The notes below the pieces were generated by a model. The model did not search any database and was not told where the DNA came from. It worked only from the letters and a program-made list of their open reading frames with translations. Shown here in pieces: positions 41,637-51,005 of a stretch of 64,000 nucleotides of DNA. Every line of letters begins with the position of its first letter. Position 1 is the stretch's first letter. Origin of the DNA: JBDTES01 sp039922435 (GTDB lineage Bacteria > Patescibacteriota > Saccharimonadia > Saccharimonadales > UBA4665); assembly GCA_039922435.1 (NCBI GenBank), contig JBDTES010000018.1, positions 44,007 through 108,006 on the forward strand, given 5' to 3'. The position numbers were made by a program, and so were the translations under genes.

Positions 41637-42176
41637 TTATTTATCCTTTCCAGACTTACCACTCTTGCGGATAATACGTTCACCGGCATATTTAATGCCC
41701 TTACCCTTGTAAGGTTCTGGCTTCTTAAGAGCTCTAATCTCGGCAGCCACTTGGCCAACTTGCTGTTTCGAAATACCATTTATAGTTATAGTATTTTGTT
41801 CGAGTACAGCCGTAATGCCTTGTGGGAGTTTATAAATAACATCGTGTGAGAAACCTAGATTGAGCTTGAGATCGGCGCCTTGCATTGCTACACGGTAACC
41901 AACACCAACAATCTCTAGCTTTTTACTATAGCCTTGGGTTACGCCCTGAACCATATTGTTTAGAAGTGCCCGCATCAGACCGTGCTTAGCCCGAATCTTT
42001 GGCTCGTCATTTGCCCGAGACACAATTATCTGTTCACCTTCTTGCTTAACGGTGATATCAGACATCGTGAACTGCGTTAGTGTCCCCTTAGATCCAGCCA
42101 CAGTTATAGTGTCTGGGTCGACAGTGATTGTCACGCCGCTCGGTACCCCGATTGGTAGTTTTCCTACTCGACTCAT
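41637..42176 (-). CDS. rplF: Ribosomal protein L6
   Basis: L6 sits near the factor-binding centre. MSRVGKLPIGVPSGVTITV opens it and the closing PEPYKGKGIKYAGERIIRKSGKSGK is the family signature. The ATG is one base after the stop of a 45-aa membrane ORF inserted between rpsH and rplF. Confidence 0.98.
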   Translation of the reverse strand: MSRVGKLPIGVPSGVTITVDPDTITVAGSKGTLTQFTMSDITVKQEGEQIIVSRANDEPKIRAKHGLMRALLNNMVQGVTQGYSKKLEIVGVGYRVAMQGADLKLNLGFSHDVIYKLPQGITAVLEQNTITINGISKQQVGQVAAEIRALKKPEPYKGKGIKYAGERIIRKSGKSGKDK

Positions 42177-42177
42177 C

Positions 42178-42315
42178 TTATTTCTCTTCTTTCTTAATTA
42201 ACTTACGCAAACTCTTTGAAATATCCAATAAAACGATAGCTATCACGACAGCAGCAACGGCTGGAACTATAAAACCTATAAGTGTTATTAAACCGTAGCC
42301 GCTGAGGAATGACAT
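42178..42315 (-). CDS. 45-aa single-span membrane protein inside the spc operon
   Basis: The ORF fits exactly between rpsH and rplF: TAAG ATG at both junctions, so one base on each side. The product has one hydrophobic helix (about 8-30, including LITLIGFIVPAVAAVVIAIV) and a strongly basic tail (SKSLRKLIKKEEK). An N-out, C-in orientation is expected from the positive-inside rule. No family is recognised. The precise spacing argues that it is translated by coupling with the ribosomal genes. Confidence 0.68.
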   Translation of the reverse strand: MSFLSGYGLITLIGFIVPAVAAVVIAIVLLDISKSLRKLIKKEEK

Positions 42316-42316
42316 C

Positions 42317-42718
42317 TTAGTAAACGCTCGCTATTAACTCTCCGCCGACTTGCTGCTTACGAGCTTGCTCGCCGGTCATTATGCCCCTAGAAGTGCTAAC
42401 AATGACAATCCCACGACCATTTTTGATCTTTGGAATCTCTTTGACATTAGCGTAGTGTCTGCGACCAGGTGTACTGAGACGCTTAATTTCGGTAATACGA
42501 GCATTTTCACTGTTAGCGTTAATAGTAACTGTCAGTTGTTTACCGACACTCAAATCAGTAACTCTGACACCGGTTATAAAGCCAGCCTCTTTAAGGATAC
42601 GGGCTACCGCCTCTTTAACACGTGAATGAGGCAGATTAACTTCACTCTTCTGAACGTTAATAGCGTTCCGAATTCTAGTTAACATATCTGCAATTGGATC
42701 AGTTGAAGTTACGCTCAT
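42317..42718 (-). CDS. rpsH: Ribosomal protein S8
   Basis: S8 is a primary 16S rRNA binder and in some bacteria represses the spc operon. DPIADMLTRIRNAINVQKSEVNLPHSRVKE and the closing GIVIVSTSRGIMTGEQARKQQVGGELIASVY are typical. It is 1 bp after rpsN. Confidence 0.98.
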   Translation of the reverse strand: MSVTSTDPIADMLTRIRNAINVQKSEVNLPHSRVKEAVARILKEAGFITGVRVTDLSVGKQLTVTINANSENARITEIKRLSTPGRRHYANVKEIPKIKNGRGIVIVSTSRGIMTGEQARKQQVGGELIASVY

Positions 42719-42719
42719 A

Positions 42720-42989
42720 TTACCAACTCGCTTTCGTTACGCCAGGGATTTCTCCCTTAGAAGCATGTTCTCGGAAGGATAGACGACTGAGGCCAAACTG
42801 ACGCATGTAGGCCCGTGGTCGGCCAGTTTCGATACAGCGGTTCTTCCACCTAGTTGGGCTAGAATTGCGAGGCAGATTAGCTAACCCATCTCGGTCACCT
42901 AGCTCTTTCAACTCTGCTCGCTTAGCGGCATACTGCTGAATCATTTTCTGTCGCTTTAAATCGCGGACTATAATTGATTTCTTAGCCAT
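42720..42989 (-). CDS. rpsN: Ribosomal protein S14, zinc-free form
   Basis: The start at 42989 ([19 protein letters not shown]) matches the family; the longer frame is the tail of rplE in another frame. At 89 aa and without CxxC pairs this is the C-minus S14. [26 protein letters not shown] is the conserved region. The gap to rplE is 1 bp. Confidence 0.96.
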   Translation of the reverse strand: MAKKSIIVRDLKRQKMIQQYAAKRAELKELGDRDGLANLPRNSSPTRWKNRCIETGRPRAYMRQFGLSRLSFREHASKGEIPGVTKASW

Positions 42990-42990
42990 A

Positions 42991-43575
42991 TTAGATATTC
43001 TCCTTTTCAAACGGCATTCCGAACTTAGTAAGTAGGGCTCGGCTATCCACCGGACCACGACTCTTAACAACAAAAATAACCTGTAGACCATGACTGGTGG
43101 TAGTTTCCTCAAAAGGTAGTTCGGGAAATACTGACTGCTCGGTTATACCATAGCTGTAATTGCCTTGCTTATCAAAGGCTTTCAAACTAACTCCATGGAA
43201 GTCACGCAGCCGAGGCATAACGATATTTACTAACCTATCCATAAACTCGTACATCCGTTGGCCTCTGAGGGTTACTTTGAGTCCAATCATATTGCCTTCG
43301 CGGAGCTTAAAGCCGGCAATCGAATTCTTAGCAATTGTTTCGACAGGTGATTGACCAGTAATCTTACGCAAAGTATTCTTGGCCGTCTCGATAACCTTCT
43401 TGTCATCCTTAGCTCGACCAAGTCCGACGTTGATAACAATTTTCTCTAACTTCGGTACTTGATTAACATTCTTAAGACCAAGTTCGGTTTTAAGCTCTGC
43501 CACCAGACTCTTGGCATAGGCTGTCTGAAGACGTGGTACATATTTGGAAGTGTCACTTTTAGTAGTGGTAGCCAT
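42991..43575 (-). CDS. rplE: Ribosomal protein L5
   Basis: L5 binds 5S rRNA and the P-site t[27 protein letters not shown], then [17 protein letters not shown] and the closing [18 protein letters not shown] are characteristic. About 15 extra N-terminal residues are present. It overlaps the rplX stop by one base. Confidence 0.98.
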   Translation of the reverse strand: MATTTKSDTSKYVPRLQTAYAKSLVAELKTELGLKNVNQVPKLEKIVINVGLGRAKDDKKVIETAKNTLRKITGQSPVETIAKNSIAGFKLREGNMIGLKVTLRGQRMYEFMDRLVNIVMPRLRDFHGVSLKAFDKQGNYSYGITEQSVFPELPFEETTTSHGLQVIFVVKSRGPVDSRALLTKFGMPFEKENI

Positions 43576-43958
43576 TACTTCTTGACCTCCTTAGCCTTAA
43601 CAGTTAATGAAATCTCTTTACCAGAAGCCTTGTAAACCCGAACTTTGCCACCTTTTCCATCGAGCTTGTAGCCAATTCGACTAGGCTTCTTAGTACTAGG
43701 ATCAACGATACCAACTTTACTAACCCAGATTGGCCTAGTTAGTTCAATTATGCCACCTTGTGGGTAAGCCTTGTTTGGCTTCTGGTGCTTTTTAGCGATG
43801 TTAATACCCTCAACTGTGACTTTATTTTCACTAGGGTGAGTAGCTAGGACTTTACCAGTTCTGCCTTTGTCCTTACCGGCCAGAACTTGAACGGTATCAC
43901 CTTTTTTCAGGCGGATTTTGTAGAGCTTAGTTGACTGGTTCCTGTATTTAGCAATCAT
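43575..43958 (-). CDS. rplX: Ribosomal protein L24
   Basis: L24 is an assembly initiator with a KOW motif: [42 protein letters not shown] follows. The 127-aa length includes about 12 extra N-terminal and some C-terminal residues. It overlaps the rplN stop by one base. Confidence 0.97.
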   Translation of the reverse strand: MIAKYRNQSTKLYKIRLKKGDTVQVLAGKDKGRTGKVLATHPSENKVTVEGINIAKKHQKPNKAYPQGGIIELTRPIWVSKVGIVDPSTKKPSRIGYKLDGKGGKVRVYKASGKEISLTVKAKEVKK

Positions 43959-44326
43959 TATAGAACCTCCGGGGCTAAGCTGATAATCTTGGCATAGCCC
44001 AAATCACGAAGTTCACGCGGTACTGGTCCAAAAATACGAGTTGCTTTAGGCAACTTATCTTCGCCAATGATTACAGCAGCGTTGTCATCGAACTTAATAG
44101 TTGAGCCATCTTTGCGCGTAATCTCTTTGGCAGTTCGGACTATTACAGCCCTAACAACTGATTTACGCTTAACGCCACCACTTGGATTAGCTTCTTTAAC
44201 AGTTGCTACAATAGTGTCTCCAACGCGGGCATATCGGCGACGTGTACCACCAAGTACGCGGATACACAGAATAACCTTAGCACCACTATTGTCACAAACA
44301 TCTAAGCGGGTTTCTTGCTGAATCAT
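43958..44326 (-). CDS. rplN: Ribosomal protein L14
   Basis: L14 lies at a subunit bridge. [27 protein letters not shown] and the closing [25 protein letters not shown] are signature segments. It overlaps rpsQ by 4 bp. Confidence 0.98.
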   Translation of the reverse strand: MIQQETRLDVCDNSGAKVILCIRVLGGTRRRYARVGDTIVATVKEANPSGGVKRKSVVRAVIVRTAKEITRKDGSTIKFDDNAAVIIGEDKLPKATRIFGPVPRELRDLGYAKIISLAPEVL

Positions 44327-44595
44327 AGCTCTGAATTCCCCTCTTTGTGAGCAATATGAGCTCTCTCAATAATCTGATCTAACTTGTGAGTCTTATGACG
44401 GCTAATCGGTCTAGTTTCGACAATTGAAACCTTATCACCAATCTTAGCCTCATTAGCTTCGTCGTGAGCAAAGAATTTCTTGCTAGTTGCATATTTCTTG
44501 CGGTATAGCGGGTGGGTCTTGGTCTCGCGAACAGTCACGATAATAGTCTTATCGGTTTTATCGCTACTGACAGTCCCAATAATTGTCCTTGCCAT
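44323..44595 (-). CDS. rpsQ: Ribosomal protein S17
   Basis: S17 has an OB fold binding 16S r[44 protein letters not shown], then [20 protein letters not shown]. Length 90 aa is normal. It is 1 bp after rpmC. Confidence 0.97.
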   Translation of the reverse strand: MARTIIGTVSSDKTDKTIIVTVRETKTHPLYRKKYATSKKFFAHDEANEAKIGDKVSIVETRPISRHKTHKLDQIIERAHIAHKEGNSEL

Positions 44596-44596
44596 C

Positions 44597-44797
44597 TTAT
44601 TTGGCCTCCTTAACTAGTTGTTCACCTAAGACCGTTAACATGCGAGCTAAATCTTTGCGCTTATTGCGTACTAAGCGAACATTCTGTTGTTCACCTAAGA
44701 AAACGCGGCGCTTAAGTTCGGCAATCTCATCTCTAAGCTTAGTACTTTCGGTAGCAAGCTCGCTGGTCGATAGTTTACGAATATCTATAACTTTCAT
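44597..44797 (-). CDS. rpmC: Ribosomal protein L29
   Basis: L29 is a short two-helix protein at the polypeptide exit. The ELATESTKLRDEIAELKRRVFLGEQQN pattern and RLVRNKRKDLARMLTVL match. Length 66 aa, 2 bp after rplP. Confidence 0.95.
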   Translation of the reverse strand: MKVIDIRKLSTSELATESTKLRDEIAELKRRVFLGEQQNVRLVRNKRKDLARMLTVLGEQLVKEAK

Positions 44798-44799
44798 AA

Positions 44800-45213
44800 C
44801 TAGGCATCCTCCTTGCTCAAGAACTTAGTCTTAACAGGTAATTTATGAGCCGCTAGTCGCATTGCCTCACGGGCAATTTCTTCAGTAACACCCTGCATTT
44901 CGAATAAAATAGTACCAGGGCGGACTTTAGCAACGAAAAATTCTGGACTACCCTTACCAGAGCCCATCTTGACGTCAAGAGGCTTTTTAGTAACGGGTGT
45001 GTGTGGAAATATACGAATCCAAATCTTACCACCACGCTTGATATAACGAGTCATGGCTTGCCGAGAGGCCTCAATCTGGCGACTAGTAATTCGCTCTTGG
45101 CCTTGGGCCTGCAACGCATAGTCACCAAATGCAATATAGTTACCACTAGTAGCAACACCACGGATTTTGCCTTTACGAACTTTGCGGAATTTTGTGCGGT
45201 TAGGAGCTAACAT
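44800..45213 (-). CDS. rplP: Ribosomal protein L16
   Basis: L16 lines the A site of the large subunit. [25 protein letters not shown] opens it; [38 protein letters not shown] is the family core. Length 137 aa is normal. Confidence 0.98.
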   Translation of the reverse strand: MLAPNRTKFRKVRKGKIRGVATSGNYIAFGDYALQAQGQERITSRQIEASRQAMTRYIKRGGKIWIRIFPHTPVTKKPLDVKMGSGKGSPEFFVAKVRPGTILFEMQGVTEEIAREAMRLAAHKLPVKTKFLSKEDA

Positions 45214-45214
45214 A

Positions 45215-45847
45215 TCAGTCTACTCCACCCTTATAAACCCACACTTTAACACCGATAACACCAGCACCAGGCCAAAGAGCCCTGACGGCTGCATAATCAA
45301 TGTCAGCCCGGATTGTGTGTAATGGTACGCTACCGAAGATCTCTTTCTCGCGGCGCGACATTTCAGCACCGTTCAGACGACCAGCCACCTCGATGCGGAC
45401 ACCTTTAGCGCCAGCTCGCATAGCTGCGGCACTAGCTGATTTAACAGCTCGACGGAAGTTCATCCGACGCTCTAACTGATGTCCAATGTTCTCGGCAATC
45501 AATTTAGCGTACAAATCAGGTTTCTTAACTTCCTCGATATTGACCCGGACTGGAACTTTGTAGATCGCCTCAATAGCTGCCTTTAGTTCTTGAGCACCTT
45601 GACCGCCACGGCCGATAACTACACCAGCTTTAGCGGTAGCGATAGTTACCGTAACGAGATTAGGTGACCTCTCGATGTCTACCTTATTAATGGCCGCTCT
45701 CGATCCTAGTTTGGTCTGTATATGCTTGCGCACTGACAGATCATCAGCTAGGTATTTAGCGTATTCGCGCTTACCGACAAACCATTTGCTGCGCCAATCT
45801 TTGTTGACTTGCAAGCGCATAGAAATCGGGTTTACTTTTTGTCCCAT
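45215..45847 (-). CDS. rpsC: Ribosomal protein S3
   Basis: S3 lies at the mRNA entry tunnel. [23 protein letters not shown] starts the protein, a KH domain follows ([20 protein letters not shown]), and the C-terminal domain ends WVYKGGVD. At 210 aa it lacks the longer tail of E. coli S3 (233 aa). Confidence 0.98.
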   Translation of the reverse strand: MGQKVNPISMRLQVNKDWRSKWFVGKREYAKYLADDLSVRKHIQTKLGSRAAINKVDIERSPNLVTVTIATAKAGVVIGRGGQGAQELKAAIEAIYKVPVRVNIEEVKKPDLYAKLIAENIGHQLERRMNFRRAVKSASAAAMRAGAKGVRIEVAGRLNGAEMSRREKEIFGSVPLHTIRADIDYAAVRALWPGAGVIGVKVWVYKGGVD

Positions 45848-45849
45848 GG

Positions 45850-46263
45850 CTATTTCTCCTCTTTCTTAGCTGGTGTTTTAGCTGCAGTAGCTTTAACCTC
45901 AGCCGCTTGAGCTGTTTTTTTAACAGGTTTCTGAACACCATCAACTATTACGCTAATGTGGCTAGTTCGTTTCATGTAGGGTAGTGCTCGACCCATGGCT
46001 GCTGGGCGGAAACGCTTTAGACGAGGGCCGTGATTGACGGTAATTTCTGTAATCTGCAGTGAATCGATTTTATAATTATGATTACGCTCGGCGTTAGCCA
46101 TGGCACTTTGAATAGTCTTGCGAACAGCGATAGCTGCTCGACGAGGTGTGTGCTCTAGAATAATCAGAGCATCAGCCGCGCTGCGACCACGCACTAGGCT
46201 AGCAACCTCGGCGACCTTGCGTGGGCTCATCCGAACGCCTTTAGCGATAGCTCGGACACCCAT
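45850..46263 (-). CDS. rplV: Ribosomal protein L22 with a Lys/Ala-rich tail
   Basis: L22 extends a loop into the exit tunnel. AIAKGVRMSPRKVAEVASLVRG and the loop RFRPAAMGRALPYMKRTSHISVIV are typical. The last 25 residues are a low-complexity Lys/Ala tail. It overlaps the rpsS stop by one base. Confidence 0.97.
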   Translation of the reverse strand: MGVRAIAKGVRMSPRKVAEVASLVRGRSAADALIILEHTPRRAAIAVRKTIQSAMANAERNHNYKIDSLQITEITVNHGPRLKRFRPAAMGRALPYMKRTSHISVIVDGVQKPVKKTAQAAEVKATAAKTPAKKEEK

Positions 46264-46538
46264 TACTTGCCTCCCTTAGCTAATTTGCCACCATGGCTTC
46301 GGAATTTTCGAGTAGGACTAAATTCACCAAGCTTGTGACCAACCATGTTCTCGGTTACGAAAACTGGTACATGAACCTTGCCGTTATGGACAGCAAAAGT
46401 CCGACCAACGAATTCTGGGGCAACTGTACTAGCTCGGCTCCACGTCTTAATAATAGTGCGGTCTTCAGCGCCCTGAGCTGCTACTTTTTTAGCTAGCTTA
46501 GGATCAATGAATGGACCTTTTTTTAGTGAACGACTCAT
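46263..46538 (-). CDS. rpsS: Ribosomal protein S19
   Basis: S19 contacts S13 and tRNA at the 30S head. [19 protein letters not shown] and the closing [19 protein letters not shown] are characteristic. Its ATG overlaps the stop of the 112-aa unknown ORF by 4 bp (ATGA). Confidence 0.98.
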   Translation of the reverse strand: MSRSLKKGPFIDPKLAKKVAAQGAEDRTIIKTWSRASTVAPEFVGRTFAVHNGKVHVPVFVTENMVGHKLGEFSPTRKFRSHGGKLAKGGK

Positions 46539-46873
46539 ATTGTGACTCCTTCTTCATGTGCGGTACGTGCGGCATACTCTGTCGTAGCGAGCGCACTTTC
46601 CAGTTCCCATACTCGTCTAAACCCAGCACGAAAGCTTCGTTTCTCGGACCGTTTCATAGGGGGTTCGACGGCATCGATAAACGTTTCCTGTATTTGAGTT
46701 AGGCCTAAGAAACCTTGTGACGCTACTGACAAGCTTGCAACATGATGACCAAGTGTTAGCGCGTAACGATCAGAAAGTTCGCGTGCATTATTAAACAAAC
46801 TATTCCAGTTATCATTTGGAGTAATTACACCATCTACGTGGTCTAATATCGAAACAGTATCAAAAGTCTCCAT
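46535..46873 (-). CDS. Hypothetical 112-aa protein between rplB and rpsS
   Basis: This ORF is inserted in the normally contiguous rplB-rpsS pair. It starts 2 bp after rplB and overlaps rpsS by 4 bp, so it is translated in line with them. The product is soluble and largely helical in appearance ([18 protein letters not shown] at the end) with a basic patch [17 protein letters not shown]. No family is recognised. Co-translation with L2 and S19 suggests a ribosome-linked or stoichiometry-sensitive role, which is inference. Confidence 0.65.
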   Translation of the reverse strand: METFDTVSILDHVDGVITPNDNWNSLFNNARELSDRYALTLGHHVASLSVASQGFLGLTQIQETFIDAVEPPMKRSEKRSFRAGFRRVWELESALATTEYAARTAHEEGVTI

Positions 46874-46875
46874 AA

Positions 46876-47706
46876 TTATTTCCTCTTAGCCATGTGACGG
46901 CTCCTTATTATCATATTACTAGTCGATTTTCGGCGACGAGTCTTGTAACCCAGAGTTTTCTGACCCCAAGGTGTACGAGGTGCTTTAGCCATCCGGTGAC
47001 GACCACCGTCACCACCACCGTGTGGGTGATCAACAGCGTTCATCACAACTCCACGAACACTTGGGCGTTTACCAAGGTGGCGGTTTCGGCCAGCTTTACC
47101 AATCTTAATGTTTTGGTGCTGCTCATTGCCGAGAGAGCCAATTGAGGCTGTGCAAGTAAGTAGTACGCGGCGAACTTCACCACTAGGTAAACGGACCTGA
47201 GCATAATCACCTTCTTTAGCGAGTAGCTGTGCCCCATTACCGGCACTACGAACCATCTGAGCGCCACGACCTGGCTTCATCTCGATAGCATGAATAGTCG
47301 AACCGACCGGAATATCTTTAAGGGCTAGGCGGTTACCCGTTTCGATAGCAGCGTCTTCGCCAGTACTTATCTTTTGGCCAACTTTCATACCGTTAGCTGC
47401 TAATAGGTAGTGATATTTGCCATCAACGTCCTTAACACGAGCTATTCTAGCGCTTCGATTGGGGTCATATTCAATCTGTTCGATTACACCCTGACCAGTA
47501 AAGTTGAAGTTAATAATTCGGTAAAATTGCTTAGCTCCACCACCTTGGTGACGAGTCGTGATACGGCCCTGGTTATTACGACCATTGCCGCGGCGCTTGA
47601 TAACTAGTAGTGAACGAACTGGCTTCTTGGTCGTAATCTGATCGAAATCCTGGCTGGACATGCCACGGCGGCCAGGTGTTGTTGGGTTATAAGTTTTAAT
47701 AGCCAT
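46876..47706 (-). CDS. rplB: Ribosomal protein L2
   Basis: L2 supports peptidyl transfer and subunit joining. YNPTTPGRRGMSSQDF opens it, NNQGRITTRHQGGGAKQFYR is conserved, and NAVDHPHGGGDGGRHRMAKAPRTPWGQKTLGYKTR includes the essential His. Length 276 aa is normal. Confidence 0.98.
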   Translation of the reverse strand: MAIKTYNPTTPGRRGMSSQDFDQITTKKPVRSLLVIKRRGNGRNNQGRITTRHQGGGAKQFYRIINFNFTGQGVIEQIEYDPNRSARIARVKDVDGKYHYLLAANGMKVGQKISTGEDAAIETGNRLALKDIPVGSTIHAIEMKPGRGAQMVRSAGNGAQLLAKEGDYAQVRLPSGEVRRVLLTCTASIGSLGNEQHQNIKIGKAGRNRHLGKRPSVRGVVMNAVDHPHGGGDGGRHRMAKAPRTPWGQKTLGYKTRRRKSTSNMIIRSRHMAKRK

Positions 47707-47707
47707 C

Positions 47708-48151
47708 TTATTTGTCTCCTGTTTTTCTCATACCAAGGAATGATCGGTGGCCAGACTTAGTATTAGCCTTAGCCGTAACGGTATTTTTAGCCGTCGAAGC
47801 TCCCTTGGAAGCCTTTTTAGCATCCTTCGCTTCTTGCTTAACGGCGTCAGCGGCTTCCTTTTCTTCGGCTTCAAAGAATGGTAAGTGACTGCCTTTGGCT
47901 AGAGTTACATAAGCTTTTTTGATATCACTGTCACGACCAATACTGACACGGCCGCCCTTGCGAACTGTCCGTTTAACTTTACCTTTACGGTTACTAATCC
48001 GAACCTCGGTTACGGTCACATCAAATTGCAGAGCAACTTCTTTAGCGATAGTGTGCTTATTCAGATCACCAGGCACATCGAATACGAACGTGTTATTAAA
48101 CTGACTGGCAGCATATGATTTCTCACTCAGTCGTGGTTTAAGAGTAAACAT
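47708..48151 (-). CDS. rplW: Ribosomal protein L23 with a C-terminal extension
   Basis: L23 docks trigger factor and SRP at the tunnel exit. The core (1-95) includes PRLSEKSYAASQFNNTFVFDV and VTEVRISNRKGKVKRTVRKGGRVSIGR. A 50-residue Ala/Lys/Asp tail follows, ending GHRSFLGMRKTGDK. The total is 147 aa against about 95-100. It overlaps rplD by one base. Confidence 0.96.
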   Translation of the reverse strand: MFTLKPRLSEKSYAASQFNNTFVFDVPGDLNKHTIAKEVALQFDVTVTEVRISNRKGKVKRTVRKGGRVSIGRDSDIKKAYVTLAKGSHLPFFEAEEKEAADAVKQEAKDAKKASKGASTAKNTVTAKANTKSGHRSFLGMRKTGDK

Positions 48152-48789
48152 TATTTTTCACCTCCCAACCACTGTTCAACAATTACTAGAGCTTCTTTGG
48201 TTAAAACAATAGCATCAGCATTAGTAATATCGTAAACGTTCAAATACCTAGCATCAGTCGCCTTAACATCCTGGAGATTATTAGTGGCTCGTTCGACTAG
48301 TTTGTCTTTATTAGAAACCACTAATAAGACATTCCGCTTGGCGTCAATCTTATCAAGTAACTTTACGGTATTAGTAACTTTACCGTCCTTGCAATCGAAT
48401 TCTTCGATAATACGGACTTTGCCCTCATCGGCACTCAAGCTTAAAGCCTGGCGCAAGGCAACTCGCTTGCTCTTAGTAGGTAGTTGTTTGGTGTAGTTTT
48501 CGACACCAGTTGGGCCAAAAGCGATTCCACCACCACGCCAAATTGGGTTACGAGACGAACCAAACCTAGCTCGACCGGTACCTTTCTGTTTCCATGGCTT
48601 CTTACCACCTCCACTAACCAATCCACGAGTTTTAGTAACAGCTAAGTTAATCCGACCGTTAGCCAGATATGTTTCGTAGGCCTGCTTGAGTAGCTCGTGG
48701 TTTTGAACTTTTACACCAAAAACTTTGGTGCTTAGCTTAGCAGAAGTCGTAGCTTTACTGCCGCTAGTCGTATATGTTGGAACTGGCAT
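48151..48789 (-). CDS. rplD: Ribosomal protein L4
   Basis: L4 reaches the exit tunnel constriction and can regulate the S10 operon in some bacteria. TKTRGLVSGGGKKPWKQKGTGRARFGSSRNPIWRGGGIAFGP is the conserved loop. Length 212 aa is normal; 1 bp after rplC. Confidence 0.97.
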   Translation of the reverse strand: MPVPTYTTSGSKATTSAKLSTKVFGVKVQNHELLKQAYETYLANGRINLAVTKTRGLVSGGGKKPWKQKGTGRARFGSSRNPIWRGGGIAFGPTGVENYTKQLPTKSKRVALRQALSLSADEGKVRIIEEFDCKDGKVTNTVKLLDKIDAKRNVLLVVSNKDKLVERATNNLQDVKATDARYLNVYDITNADAIVLTKEALVIVEQWLGGEK

Positions 48790-48790
48790 C

Positions 48791-49411
48791 TTAGTTCTCC
48801 CCCTTCAAAATAACAATACTCTTGCGTGGGCCAGGTACAGCGCCAACTACACCAATGTAACCCTTATCAGCATTAACTAGAGCTATCTTAAGATTACGAA
48901 CCGTAACCTGAGTGTGACCTAATTGACCAGCCATCTTTTTGCCCTTAAGGATGTGTTGAGGGTACATACTACCAATTGATCCTGGTTTGCGAGTATTACC
49001 CTTACCACCATGAGTCTTGCGCTGACGGTGAAAGTTATGGCGACGGATCGTACCGGCGAAGCCCTTACCCTTGCTAGTACCAGTTACGTGCACGATGTCA
49101 CCAACTGAAAAGACCTCGGGGCTGATAGATTCTCCAACCTTGAGGTCTTCGGTAATTTCGGCTACACGGAACTCACGAATGATTTTTGGTAGCATTTTGG
49201 ACGCCTTAAAGTGTCCTTGTTGTGGCTTAGCAGTGTTTTGCTGCTTAGCCTCTTCAAAACCGAGCTGGACAGCTGTATAGCCATCTGTTTCAGCGGTTTT
49301 CACCTGTGTAATTACACAGGGACTAGCGGAAAGCAAGGTTACAGCCTGAACCACACCATCTTCAGCGATAGTGGATGTCATGCCAACCTTTCTAGTAATG
49401 AGAGCTTTCAT
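48791..49411 (-). CDS. rplC: Ribosomal protein L3
   Basis: L3 is needed early in 50S assembly. MKALITRKVGMTSTIAEDG starts it; GTSKGKGFAGTIRRHNFHRQRKTHGGKGNTRKPGSIG is the conserved extension reaching the peptidyl transferase centre. It is now the first gene of its transcript, because rpsJ is about 2.7 kb upstream. Confidence 0.98.
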   Translation of the reverse strand: MKALITRKVGMTSTIAEDGVVQAVTLLSASPCVITQVKTAETDGYTAVQLGFEEAKQQNTAKPQQGHFKASKMLPKIIREFRVAEITEDLKVGESISPEVFSVGDIVHVTGTSKGKGFAGTIRRHNFHRQRKTHGGKGNTRKPGSIGSMYPQHILKGKKMAGQLGHTQVTVRNLKIALVNADKGYIGVVGAVPGPRKSIVILKGEN

Positions 49412-49622
49412 AGTTACCTCTTTGACTTAAGTCCTATCGTTTTTAGCACAATTACATAAAAACGTTGGTGACCGGTGGTTTCAACCCCTGTTCGGGTGAC
49501 CTTACCATGTACACCAAGTGTCGGAAATTTAATAAAATACCATACTAGAGTAACACGTTACCCTTACTACTGTCAATATGTTGCATAAACTACAATGAAT
49601 TGATATATAGTTGTAGCAATAA
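49412..49622 (-). promoter_or_regulatory. rplC leader and promoter region
   Basis: On the minus strand TTGACA (49571-49576) and TACTCT (49547-49552) are 18 bp apart, giving a leader of about 130 nt before rplC. The leader contains two direct copies of GGTCACC about 27 bp apart and a GGTT/AACC stem between them. In several bacteria L4 binds such a leader to control the operon. A similar role here is only suggested. Confidence 0.45.
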
Positions 49623-49904
49623 TTAGAAACTAATAAATAAGCCAAATGGTGCGATAAAACCGAACAACGTCGCTACTAGGAGCACGGCATACTCTATTTT
49701 GCGATTAACCCTAAAGTGTTCATAGGTAGTGAAGAATAATCCTACCAGTAGCCCAATGGGTATAGGAAAGCTAAGATTCGATCCATTCCGTGAAATTTTG
49801 ACCCATAAAGAGCCCAGAATTACATACAAAACGAGTTTTAAGACAAAAACTCCGTCAGTCTCAATTGGTTTTTTAACTATCTTCTTTTTGTTAACCTTTG
49901 CCAT
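49623..49904 (-). CDS. Hypothetical 93-aa membrane protein
   Basis: Residues 1-16 are polar and basic; three hydrophobic segments follow, at about 20-36, 45-60 and 70-91. No family is recognised. It lies 28 bp after the 326-aa ORF on the same strand and may be co-transcribed with it. Both stand between the separated rpsJ and rplC genes. Confidence 0.5.
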   Translation of the reverse strand: MAKVNKKKIVKKPIETDGVFVLKLVLYVILGSLWVKISRNGSNLSFPIPIGLLVGLFFTTYEHFRVNRKIEYAVLLVATLFGFIAPFGLFISF

Positions 49905-49932
49905 AACTAAGTCTATTTTAGCATAATCAATA

Positions 49933-50913
49933 TCAAGTCCGTTCAGTGTACATCACATAGTGAGCACTAACTGGAACAATATCTTTCGATTTACCTTTTT
50001 CTCCTCTGATAGCATCCTCAAATACTTTACCAGCCATCAGAGCAGCCGGTGTGCCATTCTGTGGATTAGACCAAGCTATAGGTACCGACTCTTTTTCTTT
50101 CTCTGTAGTTATATTAAACAACCGATTAGCTAAGGGATGGGTAAGCACATCCTGTCGGATTCCAACTCGACTATCACGGTCTAGCTCGCGCATAACTACT
50201 AAACCAGTTGATTCTTTAAATATCTTAATAATCAAATCTGTGCCATAATCTTCGCCATAGTTTACCAATAGATCAGCCACACCACGACGGCGCCGTATAA
50301 TACCAAAACCAAAACTATCTGGATTATGACTATTTTCAACCCCCATCGACATAAAGCGATATGATGGTCGTAAACGATCCTCGCCTTCAAGTAGCTTACC
50401 CTTAAGCTGTGGCATAGTCATGGACTGAGCCGGTAATCGACGAACCATATTATCTAAGTCAGAGGTTGATTCCCAATCACCGCCCTGCATTTTACCGCCC
50501 AACTCAAGGCCAATTTTATTAGAAAATTTACCCCTCGGCGTTTCTGAAAAATGCCGTAATGCTAACTTACCAAACCAGCACACGTATTCAGCAATCTTCT
50601 CGGGATTGCCAGCAAATCTTTCATATAAATTTCGCTCTTCATCACTTAGGCCCAGTCCAGCTTCGGTAGTAACAACTCGTTCATAATGCTGTCTGTGAAT
50701 CGCTGCACTAGCTGTAACTTCACCTAATTTTCGGATAACAATCTCAGCATCCGTACCGACTTCAGAACTCCCAAACCGTGTTCTAATAGCATCCTGCTGC
50801 GCATCATTAGGTACATTCCTCAATACGTCTAGGTAGTTATCTAAAGTCGGATGATCAATATCATAATATGGTTGTTCGGCAACAGATTTTGAGTGCACAA
50901 AACTTAATGTCAT
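49933..50913 (-). CDS. Hypothetical 326-aa soluble protein in the split S10 operon
   Basis: This is a long ORF with good coding character and no recognised domain. Visible features include a charged middle with RRRRG near residue 205, a repeated acidic/basic alternation and no signal peptide or membrane segment. It starts 10 nt after the U-tract of a terminator hairpin, so its promoter must overlap the hairpin or it depends on read-through. With the next ORF it forms an accessory pair placed in a core ribosomal locus. Confidence 0.6.
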   Translation of the reverse strand: MTLSFVHSKSVAEQPYYDIDHPTLDNYLDVLRNVPNDAQQDAIRTRFGSSEVGTDAEIVIRKLGEVTASAAIHRQHYERVVTTEAGLGLSDEERNLYERFAGNPEKIAEYVCWFGKLALRHFSETPRGKFSNKIGLELGGKMQGGDWESTSDLDNMVRRLPAQSMTMPQLKGKLLEGEDRLRPSYRFMSMGVENSHNPDSFGFGIIRRRRGVADLLVNYGEDYGTDLIIKIFKESTGLVVMRELDRDSRVGIRQDVLTHPLANRLFNITTEKEKESVPIAWSNPQNGTPAALMAGKVFEDAIRGEKGKSKDIVPVSAHYVMYTERT

Positions 50914-50923
50914 AAATTCTCAC

Positions 50924-50950
50924 AAAAAAACCGCATAAACTTTAAGCGGT
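50924..50950 (-). terminator. Terminator-like hairpin before the 326-aa ORF
   Basis: ACCGC/GCGGT (50946-50950 with 50930-50934, 11-nt loop) on the minus strand is followed by six to seven U (50924-50930). It probably ended the rpsJ transcript before the insertion element arrived. Confidence 0.65.
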
Positions 50951-51005
50951 CCTTATCATTACTCTTATTATCAGGTCTATATTACTATAGCCATACGATT
51001 ATGTC

